DNA of 13,191 nucleotides from Agathobacter sp. (GCA_017936725.1 JAGBEZ010000117.1:1-13191), one strand, 5' to 3'; shown: positions 1-8,640, counted from the stretch's first letter. Notes: generated from the sequence alone by a model not told the origin. A program made the numbers and translations.

Positions 1-1968
1 AATAACCACTACAACTGTCCTATCGTTACCTCTTATTCGGAAAATATCAAGAATAACGTAGATGAAATCACATCGGGACAGATGAAGTTCTTAAATCCAT
101 TTATGGCATTTACCAGTGAAGAAACCCTTTCCGAACAGTTAGTTGCTTGCTTCGGCAAAGAATTTCATATTCCAGAATCTGACATCCGCAATGCAGTAAG
201 CGAAGGCTGGAAAGAAATGGCCATGGTGCGTATGGAAATGCGCGAAAAAGGTGAGGAAGTTCTTGCGTATATGGAAGAACACCATTGCCGTGGTATCGTC
301 CTTGCCGGCCGTCCTTATCATATTGACCCAGAAATCAATCATGGTATTCCTGAGCTTATTACCTCTTATGGTATTTGTGTACTGACCGAAGACTCGATTT
401 CACATCTTGGCAATTTAGAGCGACCACTTATTGTAATGGACCAGTGGATGTACCACTCTCGTCTTTATAGTGCCGCAAACTATGTAAAAACACGTGACGA
501 TTTAGATATGATTCAGCTCAATTCCTTTGGCTGCGGATTAGATGCGGTTACCACCGACCAGGTTGCTGATATCCTGACAGGCTCTGATAAAATCTATACC
601 TGCCTAAAGATTGACGAAGTAAACAACCTCGGCGCTGCTCGTATTCGTATCCGCTCTCTTCTTTCTGCTATCCGCGTAAAAGCAAAACAGCAGAAAAAAC
701 GTAATATCCAGCCAGCAAACTATGAACGTGTCATCTATACCGAAGAAATGCAAAATGAAGACTATACCATCATCTGTCCTCAGATGTCACCAATTCATTT
801 TGACCTTTTAATACCAGCCTTCCGCAAATGCGGACTGAATATTGTAATACCAGAAGTTGGAAACAAAGAATGTATCGACACCGGACTTCGTTATGTAAAT
901 AATGATGCCTGCTACCCATCTCTTATCGTAATTGGTCAGATTATGAGTGCTGTGCTTTCTGGGAAATATGATATGAATAAAACCGCTATTATTATCACGC
1001 AGACGGGTGGTGGCTGCCGTGCTTCTAACTATATCGGCTTTATTCGACGTTCTTTGGAAAAATGCGGACTCGGTCATGTACCGGTTATTTCACTCAACAT
1101 GGTAGGACTTGAGAAAAACCCTGGATTTAAATTCACACCACAGCTCATCCAGCGTGGTCTGTATGCATTGGAATTCGGTGATTTATTCTTAAGATGTCTC
1201 TATCGCATGAGACCTTATGAAAAAGAAGCTGGCTCTGCAAATGCACTTCACCAGCAGTGGAAACAGAAATGTATCGACTTTTTAACACAGGATAAGAAAT
1301 TCCTGTCTCATAGCACCTATCGTAAGATGTGCCGTGAAATCGTCCGTGACTTTGACAACCTTCCTATCACAGACGAAAAGAAACCACGTGTCGGTGTTGT
1401 AGGCGAAATTCTGGTAAAATTCCATCCAGTTGCCAACAACTATCTGGTAGATTTACTCGAAGCCGAAGGAGCCGAGGCAGTCGTACCAGACCTTACGGAC
1501 TTCATTCTCTACTGCTGTTATAATACGAACTTCAAGGCGGATTACCTCGGTGATAGCGACAAAACACGTAAGCTCAATAACCTGATGATTAAATTCTTTG
1601 AATGGATGCGAAAAGATGCTCGTAAGGCACTTATAGCAAGTAAGCATTTTGAGCCTACCGCATATATCTGGGATTTAGCAGAAAAGGCAAGTGAAATTGT
1701 ATCCATTGGTAACCAAACTGGCGAAGGCTGGTTCCTAACCGGTGAAATGCTGGAACTCATTGAACAGGGAGCTCCAAACATCGTATGTACACAGCCATTT
1801 GCCTGCCTTCCAAACCACATTGTAGGTAAAGGTGTTATCAAGGAGCTTCGCCGCAAGCATCCAGAATCCAATATCGTAGCTATCGACTACGACCCAGGTG
1901 CATCGGAGGTAAATCAGTTGAACCGAATCAAACTGATGCTTTCTACGGCACAAAGAAATCTTAAGTAA
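1..1968 (+). CDS. Acyl-CoA dehydratase activase-related protein, C-terminal part (5' end outside window)
   Basis: The reading frame is open from base 1, before the first internal ATG at 82, so this is the last 655 residues of a longer protein. The segment fits the DUF2229 (CoA-enzyme activase) region plus the HgdB-like C-terminal region of the roughly 1400-residue clostridial proteins whose N-termini carry BadF/BcrA-type ATPase domains. Those N-terminal domains would lie upstream of the window. Visible landmarks are GRPYHIDPEINHGIPELI (about 310-363) and conserved-looking cysteines in FGCGLDA (Cys codon 532-534), NNDACYPS (910-912) and GGGCRASN (1015-1017), which may bind an Fe-S cluster by analogy with dehydratase components. 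Relatives of the activase half use ATP to pass an electron to 2-hydroxyacyl-CoA dehydratases; the role of this large fused form is not established. The gene is alone on the + strand and converges on the cardiolipin synthase gene, 86 bases away. Family assignment is fairly sure; substrate unknown. Confidence 0.88.
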   Translation, partial: NNHYNCPIVTSYSENIKNNVDEITSGQMKFLNPFMAFTSEETLSEQLVACFGKEFHIPESDIRNAVSEGWKEMAMVRMEMREKGEEVLAYMEEHHCRGIVLAGRPYHIDPEINHGIPELITSYGICVLTEDSISHLGNLERPLIVMDQWMYHSRLYSAANYVKTRDDLDMIQLNSFGCGLDAVTTDQVADILTGSDKIYTCLKIDEVNNLGAARIRIRSLLSAIRVKAKQQKKRNIQPANYERVIYTEEMQNEDYTIICPQMSPIHFDLLIPAFRKCGLNIVIPEVGNKECIDTGLRYVNNDACYPSLIVIGQIMSAVLSGKYDMNKTAIIITQTGGGCRASNYIGFIRRSLEKCGLGHVPVISLNMVGLEKNPGFKFTPQLIQRGLYALEFGDLFLRCLYRMRPYEKEAGSANALHQQWKQKCIDFLTQDKKFLSHSTYRKMCREIVRDFDNLPITDEKKPRVGVVGEILVKFHPVANNYLVDLLEAEGAEAVVPDLTDFILYCCYNTNFKADYLGDSDKTRKLNNLMIKFFEWMRKDARKALIASKHFEPTAYIWDLAEKASEIVSIGNQTGEGWFLTGEMLELIEQGAPNIVCTQPFACLPNHIVGKGVIKELRRKHPESNIVAIDYDPGASEVNQLNRIKLMLSTAQRNLK

Positions 1969-1988
1969 ATTGAATAAAATACATATAA

Positions 1989-2027
1989 AAAAACACAGAA
2001 TCCAAGCATGCTTGATTCTGTGTTTTT
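1989..2027. terminator. Bidirectional intrinsic terminator between convergent genes
   Basis: A perfect 14-bp stem pairs 1989-2002 with 2014-2027. Inside it, a bulged C (2003) precedes the self-complementary AAGCATGCTT. The stem ends are A/T runs, so the + transcript leaves the hairpin into five T and the - transcript into seven T. It lies 20 bases after the activase stop and 27 bases beyond the cardiolipin synthase stop, as expected for a terminator shared by convergent genes. Confidence 0.93.
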
Positions 2028-2054
2028 CTATTCATTTTTTCGTTTCTCTTTTTA

Positions 2055-3677
2055 CTATAGCAGTGGCGCTACCATCTTAAGTACAAATGCCGCCACTTTA
2101 CTAAAGATACTAATTTTCTTTACAAATTCGTCGTTTACCTGCTCACACATCTCCTGCGTATTGATAAAATCTTTATATATATCTGCTATTGCATCTACTT
2201 TATACAGATAAGCAGAACACTCATAATGCCAGTACAAGCTGCGATAATCTAAGTTCATAGATCCCACAACTGCTCGCTCGCCATCTGCCACAAACACCTT
2301 CGCATGTACAAAACCCGGGGTATATTCGTATACCTTTACTCCTGCTTCTAAAAGTGTTTTGTAATTTGCTCTCGCCAAAACAAATACATACCATTTATCT
2401 GGAATATGAGGTAAAATAATGCGTACATCTACACCTCGTTTTGCTGCAAGCGTAATTGCATGTAACATTTCTCCGTCCAATATTAAATATGGTGTCATGA
2501 TATATACATAATCTTTTGCCTGATTCAAAATATCAATATAAACATTCTTACCAATATACTCATCATCCACCGGGGAATCTGCATATGGTATAACATATCC
2601 ACCTTTTTCTTCTTTCAATGTATCCAAATTCTTTGGAAAATAGTCTGTTTTTTCCAAATATTTCTGCATATTTGGAAGATGAACATCACTGGTATTTTTC
2701 ACTATTGTCGCACACCACATTTTCATAAACATAAGTGTAAAATCAAATACCGCATCACCCTCTAGCATAATGCCAACATCTTTCCAATGCCCAAATGGAC
2801 TATCTATGTTGATATACTCATCGCAAAGATTGATGCCGCCTGTAAATGCCACACGACCATCGATTACCATAATCTTTCTATGATCTCTGTTATTATAATG
2901 CATCGACAAAAATGGAATTGGTGGCGAAAACATCTGGCATTTAATACCAAGTTTTTCTATTTGCTTCGGATATTTATATGGCAAAAGATAAACCGAACAC
3001 GAGCCATCATATAAAAGTCTCACGTCCACGCCTTCTTTAGCTTTTCTCTCCAAAATTTTAAGTATCGTATTCCACATTTTCCCATGTGCAATCATGAAAT
3101 ATTCGAGATAAATGTATTCTGTAGCAGTTTCCAACTGCTTTATCATTTCCTCAAACATCTCTTCTCCAATTGAGAAATACTTCACCTGATTGTTCGTACT
3201 CACCAGGGAACCACTGTTTTTTCGCAAGTACTGTGCCATATGATATGTCTGCGCATCTTTCTGTTTAAGTTCCTTCAATACTCCGTCTTGTTTTGGGATA
3301 TACTTTCTGCCATCTTCTTCCACCAAAGTGATACGCTTTTGTAACACGCGATATCCCAAATCAAATCTTATTACAAAGTAAACAATGCTCCCAAAAATCG
3401 GGAAAATTCCCACCAGAAAACACCAAGAAAGCTTTACTGATGGATTTTCTCTTGAGTTTAAAATAATCGCCATCACGACGGCCACTATCAACAATTCTCC
3501 ACCTAAGAGAACTGGGATGTGCTCCGCCAAAGCATACATTCTTGCAATAATATAAGCGAACTGCACTACAATCAGAACCATCATTAGCATGGTTCTACTA
3601 AAAATAATCTGTAATACATTTCGCTTACTGGTTTCCCATATAGAACTTTCTTTTATTTTTTTCGTCATTAGTATCAT
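2055..3677 (-). CDS. cls: Cardiolipin synthase (phospholipase D family)
   Basis: A membrane enzyme that condenses two phosphatidylglycerol molecules into cardiolipin plus glycerol. Three hydrophobic segments near residues 28-48, 54-73 and 83-103 form the membrane anchor (the last two resemble the PLDc_N type). Two HKD catalytic motifs follow: H266-x-K268-x4-D273 (DHRKIMVIDG) and H458-x-K460-x4-D465 (FVHAKVFVADG), each followed by the usual GG/GS-x-N-L-D-type residues (GGINLCDEYIN, GSMNLDYRS). Its 540 residues are slightly longer than the usual 480-510. It is the last gene of the operon, 46 bases after dut, with no clear own promoter. The start is uncertain: an in-frame TAG lies two codons upstream of the chosen ATG, leaving only M1 (3677) or M4 (3668), while the best ribosome site, AGGAG at 3694-3698, is 16 bases from M1. 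A PLD-family enzyme with another phospholipid substrate is possible, but Cls is the normal reading of this architecture. Confidence 0.93.
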   Translation of the reverse strand: MILMTKKIKESSIWETSKRNVLQIIFSRTMLMMVLIVVQFAYIIARMYALAEHIPVLLGGELLIVAVVMAIILNSRENPSVKLSWCFLVGIFPIFGSIVYFVIRFDLGYRVLQKRITLVEEDGRKYIPKQDGVLKELKQKDAQTYHMAQYLRKNSGSLVSTNNQVKYFSIGEEMFEEMIKQLETATEYIYLEYFMIAHGKMWNTILKILERKAKEGVDVRLLYDGSCSVYLLPYKYPKQIEKLGIKCQMFSPPIPFLSMHYNNRDHRKIMVIDGRVAFTGGINLCDEYINIDSPFGHWKDVGIMLEGDAVFDFTLMFMKMWCATIVKNTSDVHLPNMQKYLEKTDYFPKNLDTLKEEKGGYVIPYADSPVDDEYIGKNVYIDILNQAKDYVYIMTPYLILDGEMLHAITLAAKRGVDVRIILPHIPDKWYVFVLARANYKTLLEAGVKVYEYTPGFVHAKVFVADGERAVVGSMNLDYRSLYWHYECSAYLYKVDAIADIYKDFINTQEMCEQVNDEFVKKISIFSKVAAFVLKMVAPLL

Positions 3678-3723
3678 AGTCTATACTAGAATTCTCCTTT
3701 TATCATCCTCAACGAAAAAATTA

Positions 3724-4158
3724 TTACTGCTTTCCAGTTGAGCCAAAGCCACCACGACTATCGTTTCCAAGATGTTCGACTTCCTCAAATACAATCTTTG
3801 GCTGATTTTCGATAATTCTAAACTGTGCAACACGGTCGTTTACATGAATTATAGTATCACGAGTCGCATAGACTGGCATACGCCACATATCATCATCTCC
3901 ACAGTAGGAACAATCAATCACGCCTACGCTGTTTGTCTGAATAATCCCCCATGTCTTAAAGGTAGAACTACGAGGAGCCAAATGTCCTTCATATCCTTGT
4001 GGAATTTCCATTGCAACTCCAAGTGGAATAAGCTTGAAATCACCCGCCTTAAGTTCTACTTCTTCGGATGCACGAAGGTCAATCCAGTCGGATTTTCCAT
4101 CGATGTAATCTAATTTTTCGATTTTGTCTGTAAAATATTTGATGCGGATTTTTTCCAT
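3724..4158 (-). CDS. dut: dUTP diphosphatase (trimeric dUTPase)
   Basis: Hydrolyses dUTP to dUMP and pyrophosphate, keeping uracil out of DNA and supplying dUMP for thymidylate synthesis; cytosolic. All five motifs of the trimeric family are present in order: motif 1 DWIDLRAS (24-31), motif 2 APRSS (61-65), motif 3 GVIDCSYCGDDD (79-90, with the catalytic Asp82 and the base-stacking Tyr85), motif 4 RVAQFRI (109-115) and motif 5 RGGFGSTG (135-142). At 144 residues it has normal length. The ATG is 4 bases after the gpsA stop, and its GGAG site overlaps the end of gpsA, so the two are likely coupled. Two stop codons (TAA TAA) end it. Motif 3 has Cys where many members have Arg and is followed by an acidic DDD run. 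Similar dUTPases occur in phages, but nothing else here is phage-like. Confidence 0.95.
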   Translation of the reverse strand: MEKIRIKYFTDKIEKLDYIDGKSDWIDLRASEEVELKAGDFKLIPLGVAMEIPQGYEGHLAPRSSTFKTWGIIQTNSVGVIDCSYCGDDDMWRMPVYATRDTIIHVNDRVAQFRIIENQPKIVFEEVEHLGNDSRGGFGSTGKQ

Positions 4159-4162
4159 AATA

Positions 4163-5173
4163 TTATCTCCATTCTAGTCCGCTGCTTTCTGCACGCTTCT
4201 CACGAAGCATCAGGTCATATACGGCTTCTTTTGCTGATTTATCCTCAAAGAGTACTTTATTTACTTCTTCAATAATAGGCATTTGTACATTATATTTCTT
4301 TCCAAGGGCAAACGCTGCTTTTGCGGAATATACACCTTCGACCACCATCTTTACTTCTTTGGTTGCTTCATCCATCGTCATGCCCTGTCCCATGAGTTCA
4401 CCAGCCTTACGGTTACGGCTATGCTTACTCTGGCAGGTTACGATAAGGTCACCTACGCCAGTCAGACCATTTACGGTTTCTGGATTTGCGCCCATCGCTA
4501 CTGCAAGGCGCGCTACCTCTGAGATGCCTCGTACGATAAGTGCTGCTTTTGTGTTGTCTCCAAATCCTAAACCATCACACATACCTGCTGCAAGAGCGAT
4601 AACGTTCTTAAACGAACCGCCTAACTCCATACCAAGCATATCCGGGCTCGTGTATACACGGAAAGTTTCGTTCATGAAGGTATCCTGAATATACTCTGCA
4701 CTCTTTTGCGTGCGCGCACCTGCTACTACGGTTGTAGGAAGCCCAAGCCCTACTTCTTCTGCATGGGAAGGTCCACATAACACACACACATCCGCCTGTG
4801 GAATCTCTTCTTCTACGATATCTGTGATCGTCATAAAAGTATCATCTTCGATGCCTTTCCCCACACAAGCAATAATCTGACCTTCTTCTACAAATGGAGC
4901 CATACTCTTAGATGTACTACGAGTAAAAATAGAAGGCACCGCTAAAACAAGCATATCCATTCCTTTAATCGCTTTTTCCATATCTGTGGTAAAAGAAATC
5001 GTCTCTGCCAGCTTGATTCCTGGGAGCTTATCTAAATGCTCTCTATGCTCCTCTAACATCTTGATTTCATCCTCCATAATGGACCAAATCACAACTTCAT
5101 GCTGGTTTCTTGTTAAGTTGACCGCAAGTGCTGTTCCCCAGCTACCTGCACCAATAATTCCTATTTTTCGCAT
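4163..5173 (-). CDS. gpsA: Glycerol-3-phosphate dehydrogenase [NAD(P)+]
   Basis: Reduces dihydroxyacetone phosphate to sn-glycerol 3-phosphate, the backbone precursor for phospholipids; cytosolic. The N-terminal Rossmann fold begins at residue 2 with the dinucleotide loop GAGSWGTALA (8-17). K106 in VGKGIE, the GPSHAEE motif (134-140) and the catalytic lysine K189 in GGSFKNVIALAAG (185-197) are present, followed by GDNTKAALI (205-213) and GLTGVGDLIVTC (236-247), both typical of the family. At 336 residues it is of normal length. The start overlaps the end of plsY by 13 bases, and a GGAG/AAGAAG stretch precedes it. PlsY, encoded just upstream, uses the product directly, so the pair forms a functional unit. 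Confidence 0.98.
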   Translation of the reverse strand: MRKIGIIGAGSWGTALAVNLTRNQHEVVIWSIMEDEIKMLEEHREHLDKLPGIKLAETISFTTDMEKAIKGMDMLVLAVPSIFTRSTSKSMAPFVEEGQIIACVGKGIEDDTFMTITDIVEEEIPQADVCVLCGPSHAEEVGLGLPTTVVAGARTQKSAEYIQDTFMNETFRVYTSPDMLGMELGGSFKNVIALAAGMCDGLGFGDNTKAALIVRGISEVARLAVAMGANPETVNGLTGVGDLIVTCQSKHSRNRKAGELMGQGMTMDEATKEVKMVVEGVYSAKAAFALGKKYNVQMPIIEEVNKVLFEDKSAKEAVYDLMLREKRAESSGLEWR

Positions 5174-5823
5174 TCTTCTTTTTTCTCCGCTTTTTGACCA
5201 ATCTTGTTTTCTGTTCCATTTATCAAACGCACAATGTTCGCTCTGTGACGAATAATTGCCATCGCACAGAAGACAAATGCTAAAATATTAAATTCTATCA
5301 CTTCATTTCCAGTCATGCTAAGCACGCCATAGAAGTTAAATACGAATACTTGTATCATAAATAGCAATACCATAAGGATGGAACCTAAGGATACATATCT
5401 GCTTAAAGCCAGACAAAGGAAAAATACCGTCAAGCATACGGGTACTGTACCTGGACAAACCGCAAATGCAACTGCCAGTGTACATGCAATTCCTTTTCCA
5501 CCTTTAAACTTTAGATAAAATGGGAAATTGTGACCAAGCACCGCTCCCATACCTGCATAAAGCTCTAGTATTCGTTCATTTCCTTCAAAGGATTCTCCCA
5601 AAAGCAGTTTTACTACAATAATTGCTAAAATTGCTTTTAAACAATCTCCTACGAATGTAAGGACTCCGCCTTTCCATCCAAAGGTTCTAAGAGAATTAGT
5701 GGCGCCTGTATTACCACTGCCATAGTTTCTAATATCAACGCCATTTAATTTTCCATAAATATATCCCGTTTGAAATGTTCCAAACAGATATCCAATTGCA
5801 AGAGCTGCTAAACGAAGTACCAT
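5161..5823 (-). CDS. plsY: Acyl-phosphate:glycerol-3-phosphate acyltransferase PlsY
   Basis: An integral membrane enzyme that moves a fatty acyl group from acyl-phosphate (made by PlsX, not in the window) to position 1 of glycerol 3-phosphate, giving lysophosphatidic acid. All three family motifs are visible: GSGNTGATN (35-43), the glycine-rich FKGGKGIACTLA (106-117) and the C-terminal IIRHRANIVRLINGTENK (190-207). Hydrophobic segments lie near residues 3-23, 52-75, 86-104, 112-138, 144-168 and 176-192. The 220 residues match the family, with a short charged cytoplasmic tail. Its ATG comes 2 bases after the der stop, with an AGGAAG site inside der, and its end overlaps gpsA. Confidence 0.97.
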   Translation of the reverse strand: MVLRLAALAIGYLFGTFQTGYIYGKLNGVDIRNYGSGNTGATNSLRTFGWKGGVLTFVGDCLKAILAIIVVKLLLGESFEGNERILELYAGMGAVLGHNFPFYLKFKGGKGIACTLAVAFAVCPGTVPVCLTVFFLCLALSRYVSLGSILMVLLFMIQVFVFNFYGVLSMTGNEVIEFNILAFVFCAMAIIRHRANIVRLINGTENKIGQKAEKKEECEK

Positions 5824-5825
5824 AA

Positions 5826-7151
5826 TTACTTATCTTCCTTTCGTTCACGAGTAATGAATTTCAGTGCTGTTCCCTTAAATCCAAAGGTATCACGGATACG
5901 GTTTTCCAAATATCTCGTATAAGAAAAATGCATCAGATTTTTATCATTTACAAAGACTACGAATGTTGGTGGTTTTACCGATACCTGTGTCACATAATAG
6001 ATTTTTAAGCGCTTTCCTTTATCTGTAGGAGGCTGCTGCATTGCAACTGCTTCAGCTACGATTTCGTTTAATACACCTGTAGCCACACGCATGCTGTTGT
6101 TTTCGATTACAATATCAATGGTTTCAAAAATCTTGTGCAGTCTCTGTCCTGATTTTGCAGAAATGAAAAGAATTTCTGCATAAGGCATAAAACTAAGCAC
6201 ATCACGGATATCCTGTGTATGTTCTTTTACGGTATTGTTGTCTTTTTCAATCGCATCCCATTTATTGACTGCGATAATAACACCTTTTCCTCTGTCGTGA
6301 GCGATACCTGCGATTTTGGCATCCTGCTCGGTTACACCTTCTGTAGCGTCAATCATGATAATCGCCACATCACAGCGTTCTACGGCTGCTACCGCGCGAA
6401 TGATACTAAAACGTTCAATTTCTTCTGTAATCTTACTCTTTCGACGAATTCCTGCCGTATCAATAAATACGTATTCCTGACCATTGTATTTCACCGCAGT
6501 ATCGATTGCATCACGGGTCGTACCTGCGATATTTGATACGATAACACGGTCTTCCTGCGCCAATTTATTGATAAGGGAAGATTTCCCTACGTTTGGCTTT
6601 CCGATAATCGCAATACGTGGACGCTCGTCTTCCACTTCTTCTTTTGCAGATTCTGGGAAGTATTTTACTACCTCATCCAGCATATCTCCTAATCCCGTCT
6701 TTTCTGTTGCAGAGATTGGGAATGGCTCACCAATACCTAAATTGTAGAACTCATATACATCTGCCTGGAATTTCTCATAACTATCTACTTTGTTTACAAC
6801 CAGTACTACTGGCTTATGCGAACGACGAAGCATGTCCGCAACCTTGCTATCTGCATCCTGAAGTCCTTGTCTTACGTCTACGATAAACATGATAACATCT
6901 GCGGTATCAATCGCAATCTGTGCCTGCTCACGCATCTGTGAAAGGATGATATCCGAACTATCTGGCTCGATACCACCTGTATCAATAATTGTGAAATTAT
7001 AATCTAACCATGAAACATCCGCATAAATACGGTCTCTTGTTACACCTGGAGTGTCTTTTACGATAGAGATACGCTCTCCTGCAAGTGTATTAAAGAGTGT
7101 TGATTTCCCAACATTTGGGCGGCCGACAACGGCCACGATTGGTTTACTCAT
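5826..7151 (-). CDS. der: Ribosome biogenesis GTPase Der (EngA)
   Basis: An essential double GTPase needed for late 50S subunit assembly. It has two tandem G domains. The first has the P-loop GRPNVGKS (10-17), TPGVTRD, DTGG (57-60) and NKVD (120-123). The second has GKPNVGKSS (184-192), AGTTRD, DTAG (231-234) and NKWD (296-299). A KH-like RNA-binding domain fills roughly residues 355-441. The 441 residues match the family. The gene starts 17 bases after the DUF512 gene stop, with a GAGG site 6 bases before the ATG, and ends 2 bases before plsY. Confidence 0.99.
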   Translation of the reverse strand: MSKPIVAVVGRPNVGKSTLFNTLAGERISIVKDTPGVTRDRIYADVSWLDYNFTIIDTGGIEPDSSDIILSQMREQAQIAIDTADVIMFIVDVRQGLQDADSKVADMLRRSHKPVVLVVNKVDSYEKFQADVYEFYNLGIGEPFPISATEKTGLGDMLDEVVKYFPESAKEEVEDERPRIAIIGKPNVGKSSLINKLAQEDRVIVSNIAGTTRDAIDTAVKYNGQEYVFIDTAGIRRKSKITEEIERFSIIRAVAAVERCDVAIIMIDATEGVTEQDAKIAGIAHDRGKGVIIAVNKWDAIEKDNNTVKEHTQDIRDVLSFMPYAEILFISAKSGQRLHKIFETIDIVIENNSMRVATGVLNEIVAEAVAMQQPPTDKGKRLKIYYVTQVSVKPPTFVVFVNDKNLMHFSYTRYLENRIRDTFGFKGTALKFITRERKEDK

Positions 7152-7168
7152 GATTTACCTCTTCTTTC

Positions 7169-8539
7169 TTAATCTTCCTCTATTTCATATCCCAGCATTG
7201 CCTCAAACAACGCTAAACCACTTGATTTTACAATAATTACCGGTACTTGTAAAGCCTTTTCCACATCCTCTACTGTTTGGTCATCCAAAAATACATGTTC
7301 CCCGGAACGCAGCATATTGCATGGGATCGCAATGCTATTTCCTAGGTCTTTTCCCTTTGCCTGCGCAATCAAATCCTGTGCGGTAATAAGACCAGAAACC
7401 GTGATTTTCTCTCCAAAGAAATCATTTCGGATATCAATGACTTCTACTTCATAGCCTGGAAACTCTGCCATAAAATCTGCTGCCATCTGACGAAGGAATG
7501 GCGCTGCCAAACGACCTGTAATAAGGCTTATTTTATGATGCCCATCAAACTCCTTATTTAATACTCGCATCATTTCTTCTTGATAGCCTGGTTCGTTCTT
7601 TGCCTCTTCCAATGCTTCTGCAAATTCGTTGATTAAAAGTCGAAGCATTCCTACACCGTTTTCCAACTGCAAATAGCCATCGTAAGAGTCCTCCTCAGGA
7701 AGTGGACGCTCTGCAAGCAAGTACCACTCGTCGCTCGCATGAATAAAATGCAAATCGTGCTCTTCTAAGCACTTTTTCTGCCACTTCTCAATCGTGTCGA
7801 TGACTTTTATCGCATCTTCCTTGGTAAATGGTTCAAGCGGATAAAGCCCGTCTCGATATTTGCTAAGTCCGACTGGCACAACGGACACACTCTCCATATA
7901 TGGAAGATACTTTGTCAGATCACGGATGGAACGTTCTAATTCCTCTCCATCATTAACACCTTTGCAAAGTACAATCTGTCCATTCATTGGGATGCCTGCT
8001 TCGTAAAGTCTATCCATTTTCTTCAAAGACTCGCCCGCAAAACGATTATGCAGCATCATGCAGCGAAGCTCTGGATTCATCGTCTGCACCGAAATATTGA
8101 TTGGTCCCATATGGTACTGGATGATGCGGTCTAAATCCTTGTCCTTCATATTTGTAAGTGTCACATAGTTTCCCTGCAAGAAAGACAGACGGCTATCGTC
8201 ATCTTTAAAATACAAAGTTTCTCGCATTCCTGGAGGCATCTGGTCAATAAAGCAGAAAATACATTTATTCGTACAGGACTTATAATCATCCATCAATCCA
8301 TTCTCAAACTCAATACCCAAATCCTCACTGTATTCTTTTTCAATTTCCAGTTCCCATTCTTCGCCATCCGCTTTACGAATCAGCAATTCCAGATACTCAT
8401 CGTTTACTGCATAATGAAAGTCAAATACATCTTCTATTTCTTTTCCATTTACTGAAACGAGCACATCGCCTGCTTCGATTTCCAACTCTTCGGCGATACT
8501 GCCTGGAGTTATCTTGTATATAATATGTTCTTTGCTCAT
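7169..8539 (-). CDS. DUF512 family PDZ/radical-SAM protein of unknown function
   Basis: Three parts can be seen. An N-terminal PDZ-like domain (about residues 3-60) includes PGSIAEELEIEAGDVLVSVNG. A radical-SAM-type [4Fe-4S] motif CX3CX2C (C89, C93, C96 in KSCTNKCIFCFIDQ) is followed by MPPGMRETLYFKDDDSRLS, which is typical of this family. The C-terminal half corresponds to DUF512. At 456 residues it has family length (TIGR03279-like proteins). The substrate and reaction are unknown; by family one expects S-adenosylmethionine cleavage at an Fe-S cluster in the cytosol. It is the first gene after a predicted promoter and lies 17 bases ahead of der, an arrangement I recall as common in Clostridia that hints at a link with ribosomes or translation (inference). 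The start ATG has an AGGTGA sequence only 3-4 bases upstream, a closely spaced site. Family identity is secure, function is not. Confidence 0.93.
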   Translation of the reverse strand: MSKEHIIYKITPGSIAEELEIEAGDVLVSVNGKEIEDVFDFHYAVNDEYLELLIRKADGEEWELEIEKEYSEDLGIEFENGLMDDYKSCTNKCIFCFIDQMPPGMRETLYFKDDDSRLSFLQGNYVTLTNMKDKDLDRIIQYHMGPINISVQTMNPELRCMMLHNRFAGESLKKMDRLYEAGIPMNGQIVLCKGVNDGEELERSIRDLTKYLPYMESVSVVPVGLSKYRDGLYPLEPFTKEDAIKVIDTIEKWQKKCLEEHDLHFIHASDEWYLLAERPLPEEDSYDGYLQLENGVGMLRLLINEFAEALEEAKNEPGYQEEMMRVLNKEFDGHHKISLITGRLAAPFLRQMAADFMAEFPGYEVEVIDIRNDFFGEKITVSGLITAQDLIAQAKGKDLGNSIAIPCNMLRSGEHVFLDDQTVEDVEKALQVPVIIVKSSGLALFEAMLGYEIEED

Positions 8540-8572
8540 AGGTCACCTACTTTAAAAATACTCACTATTTTT

Positions 8573-8601
8573 AATATACTATATTTTCCTCTTATAGACA
8601 A
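8573..8601 (-). promoter_or_regulatory. Predicted sigma-A type promoter of the DUF512-der-plsY-gpsA-dut-cls operon
   Basis: Reading the - strand, TTGTCT (8596-8601, 4/6 match to the -35 consensus) and TATATT (8573-8578, 5/6 match to the -10 consensus) are separated by exactly 17 bases. Transcription would start near 8566, about 27 bases before the DUF512 ATG. The site sits directly after the upstream terminator, as expected for a new transcription unit. This is prediction from sequence only. Confidence 0.55.
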
Positions 8602-8612
8602 GAAAAAGCTAA

Positions 8613-8640
8613 AAATGCCAGCTCAATCGAGCTGGCATTT
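8613..8640 (-). terminator. Intrinsic terminator after the ABC permease gene
   Basis: A perfect 12-bp stem pairs 8629-8640 with 8613-8624 around a 4-base loop. In the - direction it runs into TTTTTAGCTTTTT. It lies 17 bases past the permease stop codon and separates the GntR/ABC cassette from the DUF512-der operon. The + direction lacks a T-tract, so it works one way. Confidence 0.92.

Noticed and set aside
1542..1871. 109-codon open frame antisense to the activase gene
   Set aside because: It lies wholly inside a well-supported gene, has no recognisable domain and no convincing ribosome site; similar antisense frames at 139-342, 808-1077 and 1453-1647 are rejected for the same reason.
3678..3723. 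Separate promoter for cls in the dut-cls gap
   Set aside because: TTGAGG is present, but no TATAAT-like box lies at 16-18 bases; the nearest AT-rich box would need a 21-base spacer.
4359..4688. 109-codon open frame antisense to gpsA
   Set aside because: The opposite strand encodes an intact GpsA with all motifs; the frame has low-complexity Ser/Pro/Arg content typical of shadow frames.
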